From NCBI GenBank assembly GCA_025356335.1, contig JANXUF010000094.1, positions 1 through 64,000 of the forward strand: a stretch of DNA of 64,000 bases, written 5' to 3'. A model generated the notes under the pieces. It was given only the letters and a program-made list of their open reading frames with translations, was not told where the DNA came from and ran no database searches. Positions 52,037 through 61,504 of the stretch are shown one piece after another. The stretch's first letter is position 1. Each line of letters begins with the position of its first letter. A program made the position numbers and the translations under genes. This DNA is from Actinomycetes bacterium (GTDB taxonomy: Bacteria > Actinomycetota > Acidimicrobiia > Acidimicrobiales > Ilumatobacteraceae).

Positions 52037-53125
52037 ATGCCAATTTCTGCGATCGTGCTCGCCGCCGGCGAAGGAACGCGCATGCGTTCCAATCGCCCGA
52101 AGCCGCTTCACCTCATCTGCGGCCGCCCGATGGTGATGCACGTCATCCACGCCGTCGCTCCGCTCGGCCCCCAGCGGACCGTCGTCGTCGTCGGCCACGG
52201 CGCGGAACAGGTGACGAAGAAGGTGCAGGAGCAGTCTCCGGCCAGCGCCAACGTCAGTTTCGTCGAGCAACGTACCCAACGTGGCACGGGCGACGCCGTG
52301 ATCGTCGGGCTCACGGCGTTCGACGACGACGATCTCGACGACACCTCGACCATCGTCGTCGTGCCTGGCGACGCTCCGTTGCTTCGACCGGCGACACTCG
52401 AGGAGCTCGTCACCCTGCACGAAACGAACGGCTTCGCAGCGACGGTGCTGTCTGCCGTCATGGACGACCCGACGGGATACGGACGCATTCTGCGGGCCAA
52501 GGACGGGCGGGTGTTACGCGTCGTCGAGCAGCGTGACGCCTCGAATGATGAACGACTGATCAACGAGGTCAATACGAGCATCTACTGCTTCCGTCGCGAC
52601 CTGCTCGGCCCTGCGCTGCGGCACATCCGAGCCGACAACTCGCAGTCCGAGTACTACCTGACCGATGTGATCGAGGTGCTTGCGGGGATGGGCCATCGCG
52701 TCGGTTCGCTGGTCGTCGCCGATCCGGCGGAGACATCGGGCGTCAACGACCGGTGGCAACTGGCGCTTGCCGAACGCGAACTCCGGGCGAGGACGAACAA
52801 GCACTGGCTGCTCAACGGCGTCACGATGCTCGACCCGCGCCAGACCTTCGTCGACGTCACCGTCCGACTCGGACGTGACGTCACGTTGTTTCCCGGCACC
52901 ATGCTGCAAGGCCACACCGTGGTCGGAGACGGAGCGGAGATCGGGCCGGATGCGCGCATCATCGATTCCGCGATCGGCGCCAACGCCCACGTCGAGAACT
53001 CCGTCGTGCGACATGCCGAAGTCGGTAGCGGCGCCCACGTCGGGCCGTATGCCAGCCTGTCGCCCGGAAGCACCGTTGCCGACTTCGAGGTAACCGGGGC
53101 GTTCTACACTGGCTCAGCCGAGTAG
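52037..53125 (+). CDS. glmU: GlmU-like UDP-GlcNAc pyrophosphorylase, lacking the acetyltransferase half
   Basis: A 362-residue protein. Residues 1-235 are the uridyltransferase: IVLAAGEGTRMRSNRPKPLH and GDAPLLRPATLEEL. A short left-handed beta-helix follows (hexapeptides near GRDVTLFPG, GDGAEIGPDA, GANAHVENSV) and then the chain stops at FEVTGAFYTGSAE. Full GlmU is about 450-495 residues. All later acetyltransferase residues are absent, and the arginine of LRPG is Ser (LSPG). Only 33 bases separate it from prs, so no missing piece is hidden. It can make UDP-GlcNAc from GlcNAc-1-P, but another enzyme must acetylate GlcN-1-P. Confidence 0.88.
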   Translation: MPISAIVLAAGEGTRMRSNRPKPLHLICGRPMVMHVIHAVAPLGPQRTVVVVGHGAEQVTKKVQEQSPASANVSFVEQRTQRGTGDAVIVGLTAFDDDDLDDTSTIVVVPGDAPLLRPATLEELVTLHETNGFAATVLSAVMDDPTGYGRILRAKDGRVLRVVEQRDASNDERLINEVNTSIYCFRRDLLGPALRHIRADNSQSEYYLTDVIEVLAGMGHRVGSLVVADPAETSGVNDRWQLALAERELRARTNKHWLLNGVTMLDPRQTFVDVTVRLGRDVTLFPGTMLQGHTVVGDGAEIGPDARIIDSAIGANAHVENSVVRHAEVGSGAHVGPYASLSPGSTVADFEVTGAFYTGSAE

Positions 53126-53158
53126 CGGCTCTACACAGTTCCGAGGGGATCTCTGGCG

Positions 53159-54154
53159 ATGGATGCCGAAAAGATCACAACCAAACGGATGGCGCTCTAT
53201 TCCGGGCGTACACATCGTGCGTTGGCCGCGGAAGTCGCCGATCACCTGGGCATCGAGCTCGGTCACCCGAACATCGTCGAATTCGCCAACGGTGAGGTAC
53301 GGCCGCGTTTCGGCGAATCGATCCGCGGCAGCGATGTGTTCATCATGCAGACCCACTACGGCTGCGATGGACACTCGATCAACGACTCGATCATGGAACA
53401 GCTCATCATGATCGACGCCGCGTACCGGGCGTCGGCAAAGCGCATCACCGCAGTGTGCCCGTTCTACGGTTACGCCCGCCAGGACCGCAAGGCCGAGGGC
53501 CGCGAGCCGATCACGGCGCGCCTCGTCGCCGACCTGTTCAAGGCGGCCGGCGCAAAACGCATGGTCAGTATCGACCTGCATTCCGGCCAGATCCAGGGGT
53601 TCTTCGAGGGGCCGGTGGACCATCTGACGGCGATGCCGGTCCTCGAGAAGTACGTGCGAGCCAACGCCACGGCGCCGGTCATCGTCTCGCCGGACGCCGG
53701 CCGTATCAAGGTTGCCGAGCGCATGGCACAGCACCTCCACGACCTCGGTGCCGACCTTGCCTTCATCCACAAGCGCCGCCCGAAAGGCACCGCCAACGTG
53801 GCGGAGGCCAAAGAGGTCATCGGCGATGTCGAAGGGCGCCTGTGCATCCTCACCGATGACATGATCGACACCGGCGGCACCATCACCAGCGCCGTGGACA
53901 TCCTGCTCGATCGTGGCGCGACCGAGGTGTGGGCAATGGCGACGCACGGCGTGCTGTCCGGTCCGGCAGTCGACCGCCTGAAGAAGTCCCCCGTCTCGCG
54001 GGTCGTGATCACCAACACCCTGCCGCTCCCGGCGGAGAAGATGTTCGACAAGATCGAGGTGCTGTCCGTCGCCCCGATCATCGCCGATGCCCTCAACGCT
54101 GTCTTCGATGATGCCAGCGTCAGCGAGATTTTCGGGGGCGAAAACCAGGCCTAG
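53159..54154 (+). CDS. prs: Ribose-phosphate pyrophosphokinase
   Basis: A 331-residue PRPP synthase with CPFYGYARQDRKAEGREPIT, VSIDLHSGQIQGFF, and the PRPP-binding loop LTDDMIDTGGTITSAVD. It makes PRPP from ribose-5-phosphate and ATP for nucleotide, His and Trp synthesis. The first ten residues (MDAEKITTKR) precede the usual start ALYSGRTHRAL. It follows glmU by 33 bases, the usual actinobacterial pairing. Confidence 0.95.
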   Translation: MDAEKITTKRMALYSGRTHRALAAEVADHLGIELGHPNIVEFANGEVRPRFGESIRGSDVFIMQTHYGCDGHSINDSIMEQLIMIDAAYRASAKRITAVCPFYGYARQDRKAEGREPITARLVADLFKAAGAKRMVSIDLHSGQIQGFFEGPVDHLTAMPVLEKYVRANATAPVIVSPDAGRIKVAERMAQHLHDLGADLAFIHKRRPKGTANVAEAKEVIGDVEGRLCILTDDMIDTGGTITSAVDILLDRGATEVWAMATHGVLSGPAVDRLKKSPVSRVVITNTLPLPAEKMFDKIEVLSVAPIIADALNAVFDDASVSEIFGGENQA

Positions 54155-54282
54155 GCAGCAGTGCGAACCGTCGCCACGCGGCCGCCGGACATCGACGCGC
54201 CGAGCGCAGCGCGCTCTCCAGCTCTAGGCTGGACGGGCTGTAGTGCAGTCGTCACCGAGGTCGGCTGTGTGAGGAGATAGTT

Positions 54283-55869
54283 GTGTCGGACAATCAAACT
54301 GCGGTGCTTGCCAGACGTCACTGCGTCGGTCTCGCCCCAGCATTGGTGATCGTCGTCGCCTATCTGCTGATACGACCGAAGGCCCTCGACTTCGCGAGCG
54401 GCGACTTTCGCGCCCAACTCTTCAAGCGCCACGTGCTGCTGTGGAACAACCTGTGGTTCGGTGGACACTCGTTGCCCGGATACGGCATCGTCTCTCCGGT
54501 CCTCAACGGAGTCTTCGGAGTCGTTCCGGTCGCCGTCGTCTCCGTCGTCGTCAGTTCGTGGTGCTTCGTGCTCATCTGCCACTGGTGCACGGAACGCAAT
54601 CCTTCACTCGCCAATCCGCGCCTCGCCATCATCCTGTTCTCCGTCTCCACCTGCGTCAGCCTGTGGGGCGGGAGACTGACGTTCGGGCCGGCGGTCGCCT
54701 TCGGTACCGCGTGCATCGCCGCCCAGCAACGAGATCGCATCATCATCGCCTGCGTCTGTGCGGCACTCTGCGGGCTGTCCTCTCCGGTCGGCGTCGTCTC
54801 GCTGGGCATCATTCTCGGTGCCTGCTTCATCGCCAACGCGCTGCCCCGTAAGCAGCTCGTCATCACCTCGATCGCCTGCGTCGTCCCGGTTGGCGCCGTG
54901 ATGATCCTCTTTCCCGAGCAGGGCTGGTATCCGTTCACCTGGCGCAGCCTGTTCATGCTCACGCTTGCGCTCAGCATCGTCGGCTGGTTCGGCCGGCGAT
55001 ACAAAGTGATCTGGGTCGGCGCCGTCTTCTACTTCGTCGTCGCCGTGCTCGCCTTCATGTGGCGCTCTCCGCTCGGAGGCAACATCGTGCGACTCGGGTG
55101 GCTTGCCGCCGGTTCGGTCGCCGCCCTGACGATCACCAACCATCGTCGTACCCTCGTTCCGGCATTCGCCATCTTCACGCTGATCTGGACGTGGGCCTAC
55201 GTGAACCTCGGTTTCGTTCCCAAGGATGTCGTGGCCGATTCTGCGTTCTTCACACCGCTGTCGAATTATGTGTTGGCGATGCCGGGTGGTCCGCAACGGG
55301 TCGAGGTGTTGCCGACCGTCTCGTTCAGCCAGGCAGACGGTTTGGCGCTGCAGATCGGTATCGCCAGGGGATGGGAGACCCAACTCGACCGCGAACTGAA
55401 CCCCGAATTCTTCGGTCACCAACTCACCGCCCAGAACTTCCATGCCTGGCTACTGCGCAACTCCGTTTCGCTCGTCGCCGTTCCGCAGGCCCACCTGCAC
55501 GAGAACTCGCTCGACGAAGAGGCGATCATCAACTCCAATCCGGGGTATCTGCAACTGCAGTGGTCGAATCCGAATTGGCATCTGTACCGCGTCATCGACG
55601 CCCAACCACTTGCCGACAATTCGGCGACCGTCACCCAGGTCGAACCGGACTCACTCACCATCGATGCGCCGAAGCTCGGTACGACGACCGTCCGATTCCG
55701 CTACACGAAGTGGTATCGAATCGTGTCCGGCGATGCGTGTGTCACTGAAAGCAGCGACGGCTGGATCGATCTGGCCGTCCATTCACCGGGCACGATCCAC
55801 ATGCAGGCGACGATCTTCGGCAACGGCGCAGAGGACACCAATCAGGAGCAGTGCTCGGCCGCGAAGTGA
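54283..55869 (+). CDS. Multi-pass membrane protein, possible GT-C-like
   Basis: A 528-residue membrane protein with about eight hydrophobic helices in the first 330 residues (e.g. LAPALVIVVAYLLI, VVPVAVVSVVVSSWCFVLI, AVFYFVVAVLAFMW, LVPAFAIFTLIWTWAYVNL) and a soluble C-terminal domain of about 200 residues. Helices and an early aspartate (LDFASGDFRAQLF) loosely resemble GT-C or YfhO-type proteins, but no firm match is seen. GTG start at 54283 with GAGGAGA upstream. It sits between prs and rplY. Confidence 0.65.
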   Translation: MSDNQTAVLARRHCVGLAPALVIVVAYLLIRPKALDFASGDFRAQLFKRHVLLWNNLWFGGHSLPGYGIVSPVLNGVFGVVPVAVVSVVVSSWCFVLICHWCTERNPSLANPRLAIILFSVSTCVSLWGGRLTFGPAVAFGTACIAAQQRDRIIIACVCAALCGLSSPVGVVSLGIILGACFIANALPRKQLVITSIACVVPVGAVMILFPEQGWYPFTWRSLFMLTLALSIVGWFGRRYKVIWVGAVFYFVVAVLAFMWRSPLGGNIVRLGWLAAGSVAALTITNHRRTLVPAFAIFTLIWTWAYVNLGFVPKDVVADSAFFTPLSNYVLAMPGGPQRVEVLPTVSFSQADGLALQIGIARGWETQLDRELNPEFFGHQLTAQNFHAWLLRNSVSLVAVPQAHLHENSLDEEAIINSNPGYLQLQWSNPNWHLYRVIDAQPLADNSATVTQVEPDSLTIDAPKLGTTTVRFRYTKWYRIVSGDACVTESSDGWIDLAVHSPGTIHMQATIFGNGAEDTNQEQCSAAK

Positions 55870-56011
55870 GCTTCGGCTGGTGACGACGTCGGCGCCCGGG
55901 CCTGGTGACAACGTCGACGTCTCGGCCGTGACGTTTCAACTCCTGTCGCTGTGCCTCTAGGCTTCAGGGCCGTCTGTTTGACGCCCCGGAATCTTGCTTG
56001 AGGATCGCGCT

Positions 56012-56656
56012 GTGCCTGAAAATACTCTGACCGTTACCACTGGCCGCCTGTCAGGCTCGGCTGCTTCCCGTCGTCTGCGCGCCGAGGGCCACATTCCCGG
56101 TGTGCTCTACGGCCACGGCATGACGCCGGTCCCGCTGTCGGTCGAACGTCGTGAACTTCGCCTGGCGCTCGCCGGGCCGGCCGGTTTCAACACGCTGTTG
56201 AACCTTGCCGTCGACGGCAAGACGTTTCCGGCGATCATCAAGGATTTCCAGCGTCACCCGATCAGGCGCAACGTCGCCCATATCGACTTCCAGCAGGTCA
56301 GTCTCACCGAATCGATCACCATCTCGGTACCGGTCCGCCTGGAGGGTGAGGCCAAGGCAGTCCTCGCCGTCGACGGTCTCGTCGACGCGGCGATGGACTC
56401 GATCGAAGTCGTGACCACGCCGAACAACATGCCGAACGAGATCGTCATCGACATCTCCGACCTCCAGCCTGGCGATGTCATCCGTCTCTCCGACATCACC
56501 CTGCCGGCCGGCGTCACTGCGGTCGCCGACCCGGACACGACGATCGTCTCGGCGATCCACGGATCGACGGAAGCCGATGGCCAGACCGAGGCCGAGGCCG
56601 AGGCTGCCGACGCCGCAGAGGCCGCAGACGCTGCCGGCGACACACCCGCCGAATAA
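56012..56656 (+). CDS. rplY: Ribosomal protein bL25 (long, CTC form)
   Basis: A 214-residue bL25 with a C-terminal CTC domain: GRLSGSAASRRLRAEGHIPGVLYGHG is the 5S rRNA-binding start (quoted in part as RRLRAEGHIPGVLYG), then RRNVAHIDFQQVSLTE and IVIDISDLQPGDVIRLSDI. The tail is Glu/Ala-rich (TEAEAEAADAAEAADAAG). It binds 5S rRNA. The GTG at 56012 starts VPENTLTV; pth follows 40 bases later. Confidence 0.93.
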   Translation: MPENTLTVTTGRLSGSAASRRLRAEGHIPGVLYGHGMTPVPLSVERRELRLALAGPAGFNTLLNLAVDGKTFPAIIKDFQRHPIRRNVAHIDFQQVSLTESITISVPVRLEGEAKAVLAVDGLVDAAMDSIEVVTTPNNMPNEIVIDISDLQPGDVIRLSDITLPAGVTAVADPDTTIVSAIHGSTEADGQTEAEAEAADAAEAADAAGDTPAE

Positions 56657-56696
56657 TCGTTGATGCTCGCACCATCGGTGCGGGAGACTCATCTCT

Positions 56697-57311
56697 GTGG
56701 CATTCCGCTCCTCTGAACGACGCGGCACGCCGAGCGATCTGCTGGTCATCGGTCTCGGCAACCCCGGATCCGACTACGCCAGATCGCGTCACAACGTCGG
56801 TGCAGAGGTCGTCGAACGACTCGCAGCGGTCCACCACGCCAAGCTGAAATCCGGCAAGGAACGGGCACTCACCGGCGACGTGACGATCGCCGGAACGCGG
56901 GTGAGTTTGGCGTTTCCGACGACATTCATGAACGATTCCGGTGTCTCGGCACGACTCCTCGTCCGCCGCTACGGGATCGAGGACATCGCCAAGGTCGTCG
57001 TCGTCCATGACGAACTCGACCTCCCCCCTGGCATCGTCCGCGTGAAAGTCGGTGGCGGTCTCGCCGGCCACAACGGGTTGCGCTCGATCGTCCAGCATCT
57101 CAAGACCCAGGACTTCGTCCGCGTGCGTATCGGGGTCGGCAAGCCGCCGTCGAAGGAGCAGGGCGCACATCACGTCCTCAGCAAGATCTCCAAGGCCGAA
57201 CGGATGCTGTTGGACGAATCGGTGATCACCGCCACCGAGGCGGTCGAGGTCATCGCCGAATTCGGCACCGATGAAGCAATGCGTCGCTACAACACCAAAT
57301 CGCCTACCTGA
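56697..57311 (+). CDS. pth: Peptidyl-tRNA hydrolase
   Basis: A 204-residue enzyme: VIGLGNPGSDYARSRHNVGAE with the catalytic His, FMNDSGVSARLL and VVHDELDLPPGIVRVKVGGG with the conserved Asp, then GHNGLRSI and RVRIGVGKPP. It frees tRNA from dropped peptidyl-tRNA. GTG start at 56697. The 175 bases to mfd show nothing of note. Confidence 0.95.
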   Translation: MAFRSSERRGTPSDLLVIGLGNPGSDYARSRHNVGAEVVERLAAVHHAKLKSGKERALTGDVTIAGTRVSLAFPTTFMNDSGVSARLLVRRYGIEDIAKVVVVHDELDLPPGIVRVKVGGGLAGHNGLRSIVQHLKTQDFVRVRIGVGKPPSKEQGAHHVLSKISKAERMLLDESVITATEAVEVIAEFGTDEAMRRYNTKSPT

Positions 57312-57486
57312 CTCTTCCGCCTCGTCGCGCCGGCGAACCTGCGATCGCCTCCCACGCAGCGTTCGTGCACGACAGCCACGCATCCTGGCTCGACTGCACG
57401 AACACGTCGCGACCGGCGGCCCGCACGTGTCCGGCACGGTGCCGGGCAGCGGTTCGCACGGACGTTCGGTACGCTCATCGGAGCCG

Positions 57487-60400
57487 ATGAGTCTTGTTTC
57501 ACTCCCTCCGCTGCTGCGCAATGAACCCGCCTTCGCCCAACTTTTGGGGCGCTCGAACGCGCTCGTGGCCGTACCGGAGGCTGCCCGCCCGCTCGTCATC
57601 GCCGGGCTCGCGCACCTGACGGCTCGACGTCCGCTCGTCATCGCCTGTCCGACCGGGACGATGGCCGGGCAGCTCGCAGACGATCTGTCGCAGTACCTCG
57701 ACACCGGCGAGGTCGAGCTCTTCCCTGCCTGGGAAACACTGCCGTTCGAGCGCGTCAGCCCCTCGATCGAGACGATGGGTCGGCGCCTTCGAGTCATGCA
57801 TCGGCTGCAGTCGAAGCAGACGTCGCCGACCGTCGTCGTCGCCAGTATCCGCGCCCTGCTGCAGCGGCTCGCCCCGCCGAGCGCCGACACCGAACCGGTG
57901 TGCATCCGGCCGGGCGACATCCTCGACGCCGACGACCTGCTCCGCCGGTTGGTGTCAGCCGGTTACCGACGAGAGGAATTGGTCGAACACCGCGGCGAGG
58001 TCGCCAGGCGCGGGGCGATCATCGACGTCTTCCCCTCGACGGCCGACGGTCCGATCCGTATCGACCTGTGGGGCGACGAGGTCGACCGCCTGACGGAGTT
58101 CAGCGTCAGCGATCAGCGATCGACCGACGAACTGCAATCGGTCGAGATCTTCCCGGCGCGCGAGTTGCTCGGTTCCGAGCAGCTGCGTGAGCGCGCCGCA
58201 GGCCTCGTCGCCACCGAGCCGTGGGGTCGCGAGCAGTGGGAGCGACTCGCTGAAGGCCAGTTGTTCGACGGCATGGAATCGTGGCTGCCGTGGCTGACTC
58301 CGGACGAACGCCTGCTGACCGACGAACTCGGTGACAGGGCGCAGATCATCCTCATCGAGCCGCGCCGGATGCACGATCGCGCCGAAGATCTGCTGGCCGA
58401 AGAAGCCGACCTCGCCAAGGCGTTGGCGTCGAGTTGGGCCCGTGACGCAGAGCGCCAGTTCCCGCGCTTGCACGCCCAATCGGATCGGTTGCTGTCCGGT
58501 GCCGACGGTGCCGCGTGGTCGATCGTGCCGACGCCCGATGCCCCCGACGCGCCGGCTGTCGCCGCCTCGACATGGTCACCGGTCGTCGGCGACAGCTCGA
58601 TCCTCGTCGCCCGCCTGAAGACGCTGCTGTCCGAGAAATATCGCATCGTCGTCGCCGCCGACACTGCGAACTCCGCGCAGCGGCTCGCCGCGAACCTGCG
58701 CGAAAGCGGACTCGATTTCACGATCCTCGACGGACCGGAGCCGGAACTGTCGAAGCCTGGCGGCTATGTCGTCGTCTCCCCGCTCCATCGCGGCTGCACG
58801 ATCCCGAGTGTGCAGTTGGCGATCGTCGCCGAGGCCGATCTGACAGGGCGGCGCCGGGCACATCGCCAGCCACGGCCGCGCAAGCGCCAGGCAGCCGGCT
58901 TCTTCGAAGACCTCAAGACGGGCGATTTCGTCGTGCACTATCAGCACGGCGTCGGCAAGTTCGCCGGCATGACGAAGCGCACGATCGGCGGGGTCGAACG
59001 CGACTACCTACTGCTCGAGTACAAGGGTGGCGACAAGCTCTACATCCCGAGTGACCAGATCGACGCCATCCGCCAGTACGTCGGCGGGGAGACACCACCG
59101 TTGCACCGCCTCGGCGGATCCGATTTCGCCAAGGCCAAGTCGAAGGTTCGTTCTGCCGTCCGTGAGATCGCCCAGGAACTCGTCGTGCTGTACCAACGCC
59201 GGCTGCATGCGCCAGGTTTCGTGTTCGGGCCTGATACGCCATGGCAGCACGAGATGGAGGATGCCTTCCCGTTCGCCGAAACGCCTGACCAGCTCACGGC
59301 GATCGCCGACGTCAAGGCCGACATGGAGGCGAGCCATCCGATGGATCGCCTCGTCTGCGGCGATGTCGGTTTCGGCAAGACGGAGATTGCCATCCGCGCC
59401 GCATTCAAGGCGATCCAGGACAGCAAACAGGTCGCGGTACTCGTCCCGACGACGCTGCTTGCCCAGCAACACGGCAACACCTTCGCCGATCGCTTCGCCG
59501 GCTACCCCATCCGTATCGAAGTGCTGTCGCGCTTCCTCACCGCCAGTCAGGCGAAGAAGGTCATCGCCGGCCTGCAGTCCGGCGAAGTCGACCTCGTCAT
59601 CGGCACCCATCGCCTGCTGACGGACGGGCTGAAGTTCAAGGATCTCGGGCTGCTGGTCGTCGACGAGGAGCAGCGGTTCGGCGTCAACCACAAGGAATCG
59701 ATCAAGAAGCTCACGACCAACGTCGACGTGTTGACGATGACGGCGACGCCGATTCCGCGAACACTCGAAATGAGCCTCGTGGGCATCCGCGACCTGACGC
59801 TGCTGCAGACCCCGCCGGCCGACCGCCAACCGATCCTCACCTATGTCGGGGAGTACGACGAGCGCGTCGCCGTCGAATCGATCCGCCGCGAACTGTTGCG
59901 TGAGGGCCAGGTCTTCTGGGTGCACAACCGAGTACGCACGATCGACGAGGCCGCTCAGCGGCTGCGCGAACTCGTGCCAGAAGCCCGGATCGCAGTCGCC
60001 CACGGGCAGATGGACGAGGGCACACTCGAACAGATCGTCGTCGACTTCTGGGAAGGCCGCTACGACGTGCTCGTCTGCACGACGATCATCGAATCGGGCA
60101 TCGACATGCCGACCGTCAACACGCTCGTCGTCGAGCGTGCCGACCTGCTCGGCCTGGGTCAGATGCACCAGTTGCGTGGACGCGTCGGCCGGTCGGGTTC
60201 CCGCGCCTACGCCTACCTGTTCCATCCCCGCGACAAGGCGCTGACCGAGGAAGCCTACGAACGCCTCAAGACGATCGGTGAGTCGACCGACCTCGGCAGC
60301 GGCTTCAAGATCGCCATGCGCGACCTCGAAATCCGTGGTGCAGGCAACATCCTCGGCGCCTCGCAGTCCGGCCATATCGCTGCTGTCGGCTACGACCTCT

Positions 60401-60888
60401 ATTGCCAGATGGTCACCGAGGCCGTCGCCGAGATGAAGGGGGAGCCGGTCAAGCCGCCGGCAGAAGTCAAGCTCGACGTCCCCGTCGACGCCTACCTGCC
60501 CGTCGACTATGTGACCAAGGAAGAGCTGCGGCTCGAGGCGTACCGCCGGCTGGCGAACGTCAGCACGAATACCGAGGTCGAAGACATCCGTGCAGAGTGG
60601 GAGGACCGCTACGGTCCGATCCCTGCGCCTGCCGAAGCGCTGCTGATGGTCGGACTGCTCCGGGCTGAGTGCCACCGTGTCGGCCTGACCGAGATCTCGC
60701 TGATCGGCACGTCGGCGAGGATGGCGCCGATCGTGCTGAAGACGAGCGAGACGATGCGCCTTCGCCGACTCGCCCGTGATGCGATCTACAAGGAGGACCT
60801 CCGCCAGATCGTCATCCCGCTGAAGAAGAGTGTCGACCCGGCGACGCAACTCGTGGCAATCCTGCAGGAACTCGTTCCCGTCGTCTAG
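57487..60888 (+). CDS. mfd: Transcription-repair coupling factor Mfd
   Basis: The 1133-residue protein starts with a UvrB-like module (LFPAWETLPFERVSPSIETM, then RRGAIIDVFPSTADGPIRID), followed by the RNA polymerase-interacting domain (TGDFVVHYQHGVGKFAGM), SF2 translocase motifs (GDVGFGKTEIAIRAAFKA, VVDEEQRFGV, TMTATPIPRTL, QLRGRVGRSG) and the C-terminal TRCF domain (LDVPVDAYLPVDYV). It pushes stalled polymerase off DNA and recruits UvrA. ATG at 57487 begins the homology. Confidence 0.96.
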   Translation: MSLVSLPPLLRNEPAFAQLLGRSNALVAVPEAARPLVIAGLAHLTARRPLVIACPTGTMAGQLADDLSQYLDTGEVELFPAWETLPFERVSPSIETMGRRLRVMHRLQSKQTSPTVVVASIRALLQRLAPPSADTEPVCIRPGDILDADDLLRRLVSAGYRREELVEHRGEVARRGAIIDVFPSTADGPIRIDLWGDEVDRLTEFSVSDQRSTDELQSVEIFPARELLGSEQLRERAAGLVATEPWGREQWERLAEGQLFDGMESWLPWLTPDERLLTDELGDRAQIILIEPRRMHDRAEDLLAEEADLAKALASSWARDAERQFPRLHAQSDRLLSGADGAAWSIVPTPDAPDAPAVAASTWSPVVGDSSILVARLKTLLSEKYRIVVAADTANSAQRLAANLRESGLDFTILDGPEPELSKPGGYVVVSPLHRGCTIPSVQLAIVAEADLTGRRRAHRQPRPRKRQAAGFFEDLKTGDFVVHYQHGVGKFAGMTKRTIGGVERDYLLLEYKGGDKLYIPSDQIDAIRQYVGGETPPLHRLGGSDFAKAKSKVRSAVREIAQELVVLYQRRLHAPGFVFGPDTPWQHEMEDAFPFAETPDQLTAIADVKADMEASHPMDRLVCGDVGFGKTEIAIRAAFKAIQDSKQVAVLVPTTLLAQQHGNTFADRFAGYPIRIEVLSRFLTASQAKKVIAGLQSGEVDLVIGTHRLLTDGLKFKDLGLLVVDEEQRFGVNHKESIKKLTTNVDVLTMTATPIPRTLEMSLVGIRDLTLLQTPPADRQPILTYVGEYDERVAVESIRRELLREGQVFWVHNRVRTIDEAAQRLRELVPEARIAVAHGQMDEGTLEQIVVDFWEGRYDVLVCTTIIESGIDMPTVNTLVVERADLLGLGQMHQLRGRVGRSGSRAYAYLFHPRDKALTEEAYERLKTIGESTDLGSGFKIAMRDLEIRGAGNILGASQSGHIAAVGYDLYCQMVTEAVAEMKGEPVKPPAEVKLDVPVDAYLPVDYVTKEELRLEAYRRLANVSTNTEVEDIRAEWEDRYGPIPAPAEALLMVGLLRAECHRVGLTEISLIGTSARMAPIVLKTSETMRLRRLARDAIYKEDLRQIVIPLKKSVDPATQLVAILQELVPVV

Positions 60889-60941
60889 CACTGCACGTCG
60901 ACGATCCATTCGTAGGCGGTCGCTCGCTAGCCTGTCCCGTC

Positions 60942-61493
60942 GTGAAGCCACGCTCCCTCGCCCTTGCCTCCGTCGGTCTGCTCGCGGCGTTCTCGCTGTC
61001 ATCGTGCACGTCCGTCCAGCAGGACGCGGCGCGCGTCAACGGCCACCGCATACCGCTGAGTGACTTCGAAGGCGACGTCAAGATGGTCTCGACGCTGAAC
61101 AGCCTCGGCACGAACACGGTCCCGACGGCAAACGCCCGCCAGATCCTCAGCCTCGAAATTCTCATCTATCAGTACGAAGACCGCCTCGACGCTGCCGGAA
61201 CCCCGATCAGTGACACAGTGCGTCAAGAAGTGCTGAGCTCGGAGCAGGCTTCGCAGGGGTTCACCGGCTTGCCGAAGCGGATTCAGGACCTGCAACTGCG
61301 ACTCGACGCCATCAAGGTCGCGATCCAGGGCAATGCAGCTGCACAGAAGCCGCTCCCGGGTGAGACCGTCTGGGTCAATCCCGCATTTGGTCAATACGAA
61401 GCTGCCACCGGGGTCGTCGCCCTCGGCACGGTCTCGACGACCCCTGACACATCGGCGACCGCCGACACCGCACCAGCTACGTCGCAGCCGTAG
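60942..61493 (+). CDS. Lipoprotein with SurA-like N-terminal segment
   Basis: A 183-residue lipoprotein: LASVGLLAAFSLSSC is the signal with lipobox (Cys near 22). AARVNGHRIPLSDFEGDVKM resembles the SurA/PrsA N-terminal chaperone region, with helical DRLDAAGTPISDTVRQEVL after it. There is no PPIase (rotamase) domain. The tail is Thr/Ala-rich. A role in folding exported proteins is inferred. It lies between mfd and mazG, where many actinobacteria have such a lipoprotein. Confidence 0.75.
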   Translation: MKPRSLALASVGLLAAFSLSSCTSVQQDAARVNGHRIPLSDFEGDVKMVSTLNSLGTNTVPTANARQILSLEILIYQYEDRLDAAGTPISDTVRQEVLSSEQASQGFTGLPKRIQDLQLRLDAIKVAIQGNAAAQKPLPGETVWVNPAFGQYEAATGVVALGTVSTTPDTSATADTAPATSQP

Positions 61494-61504
61494 TACGCGG
61501 GACA

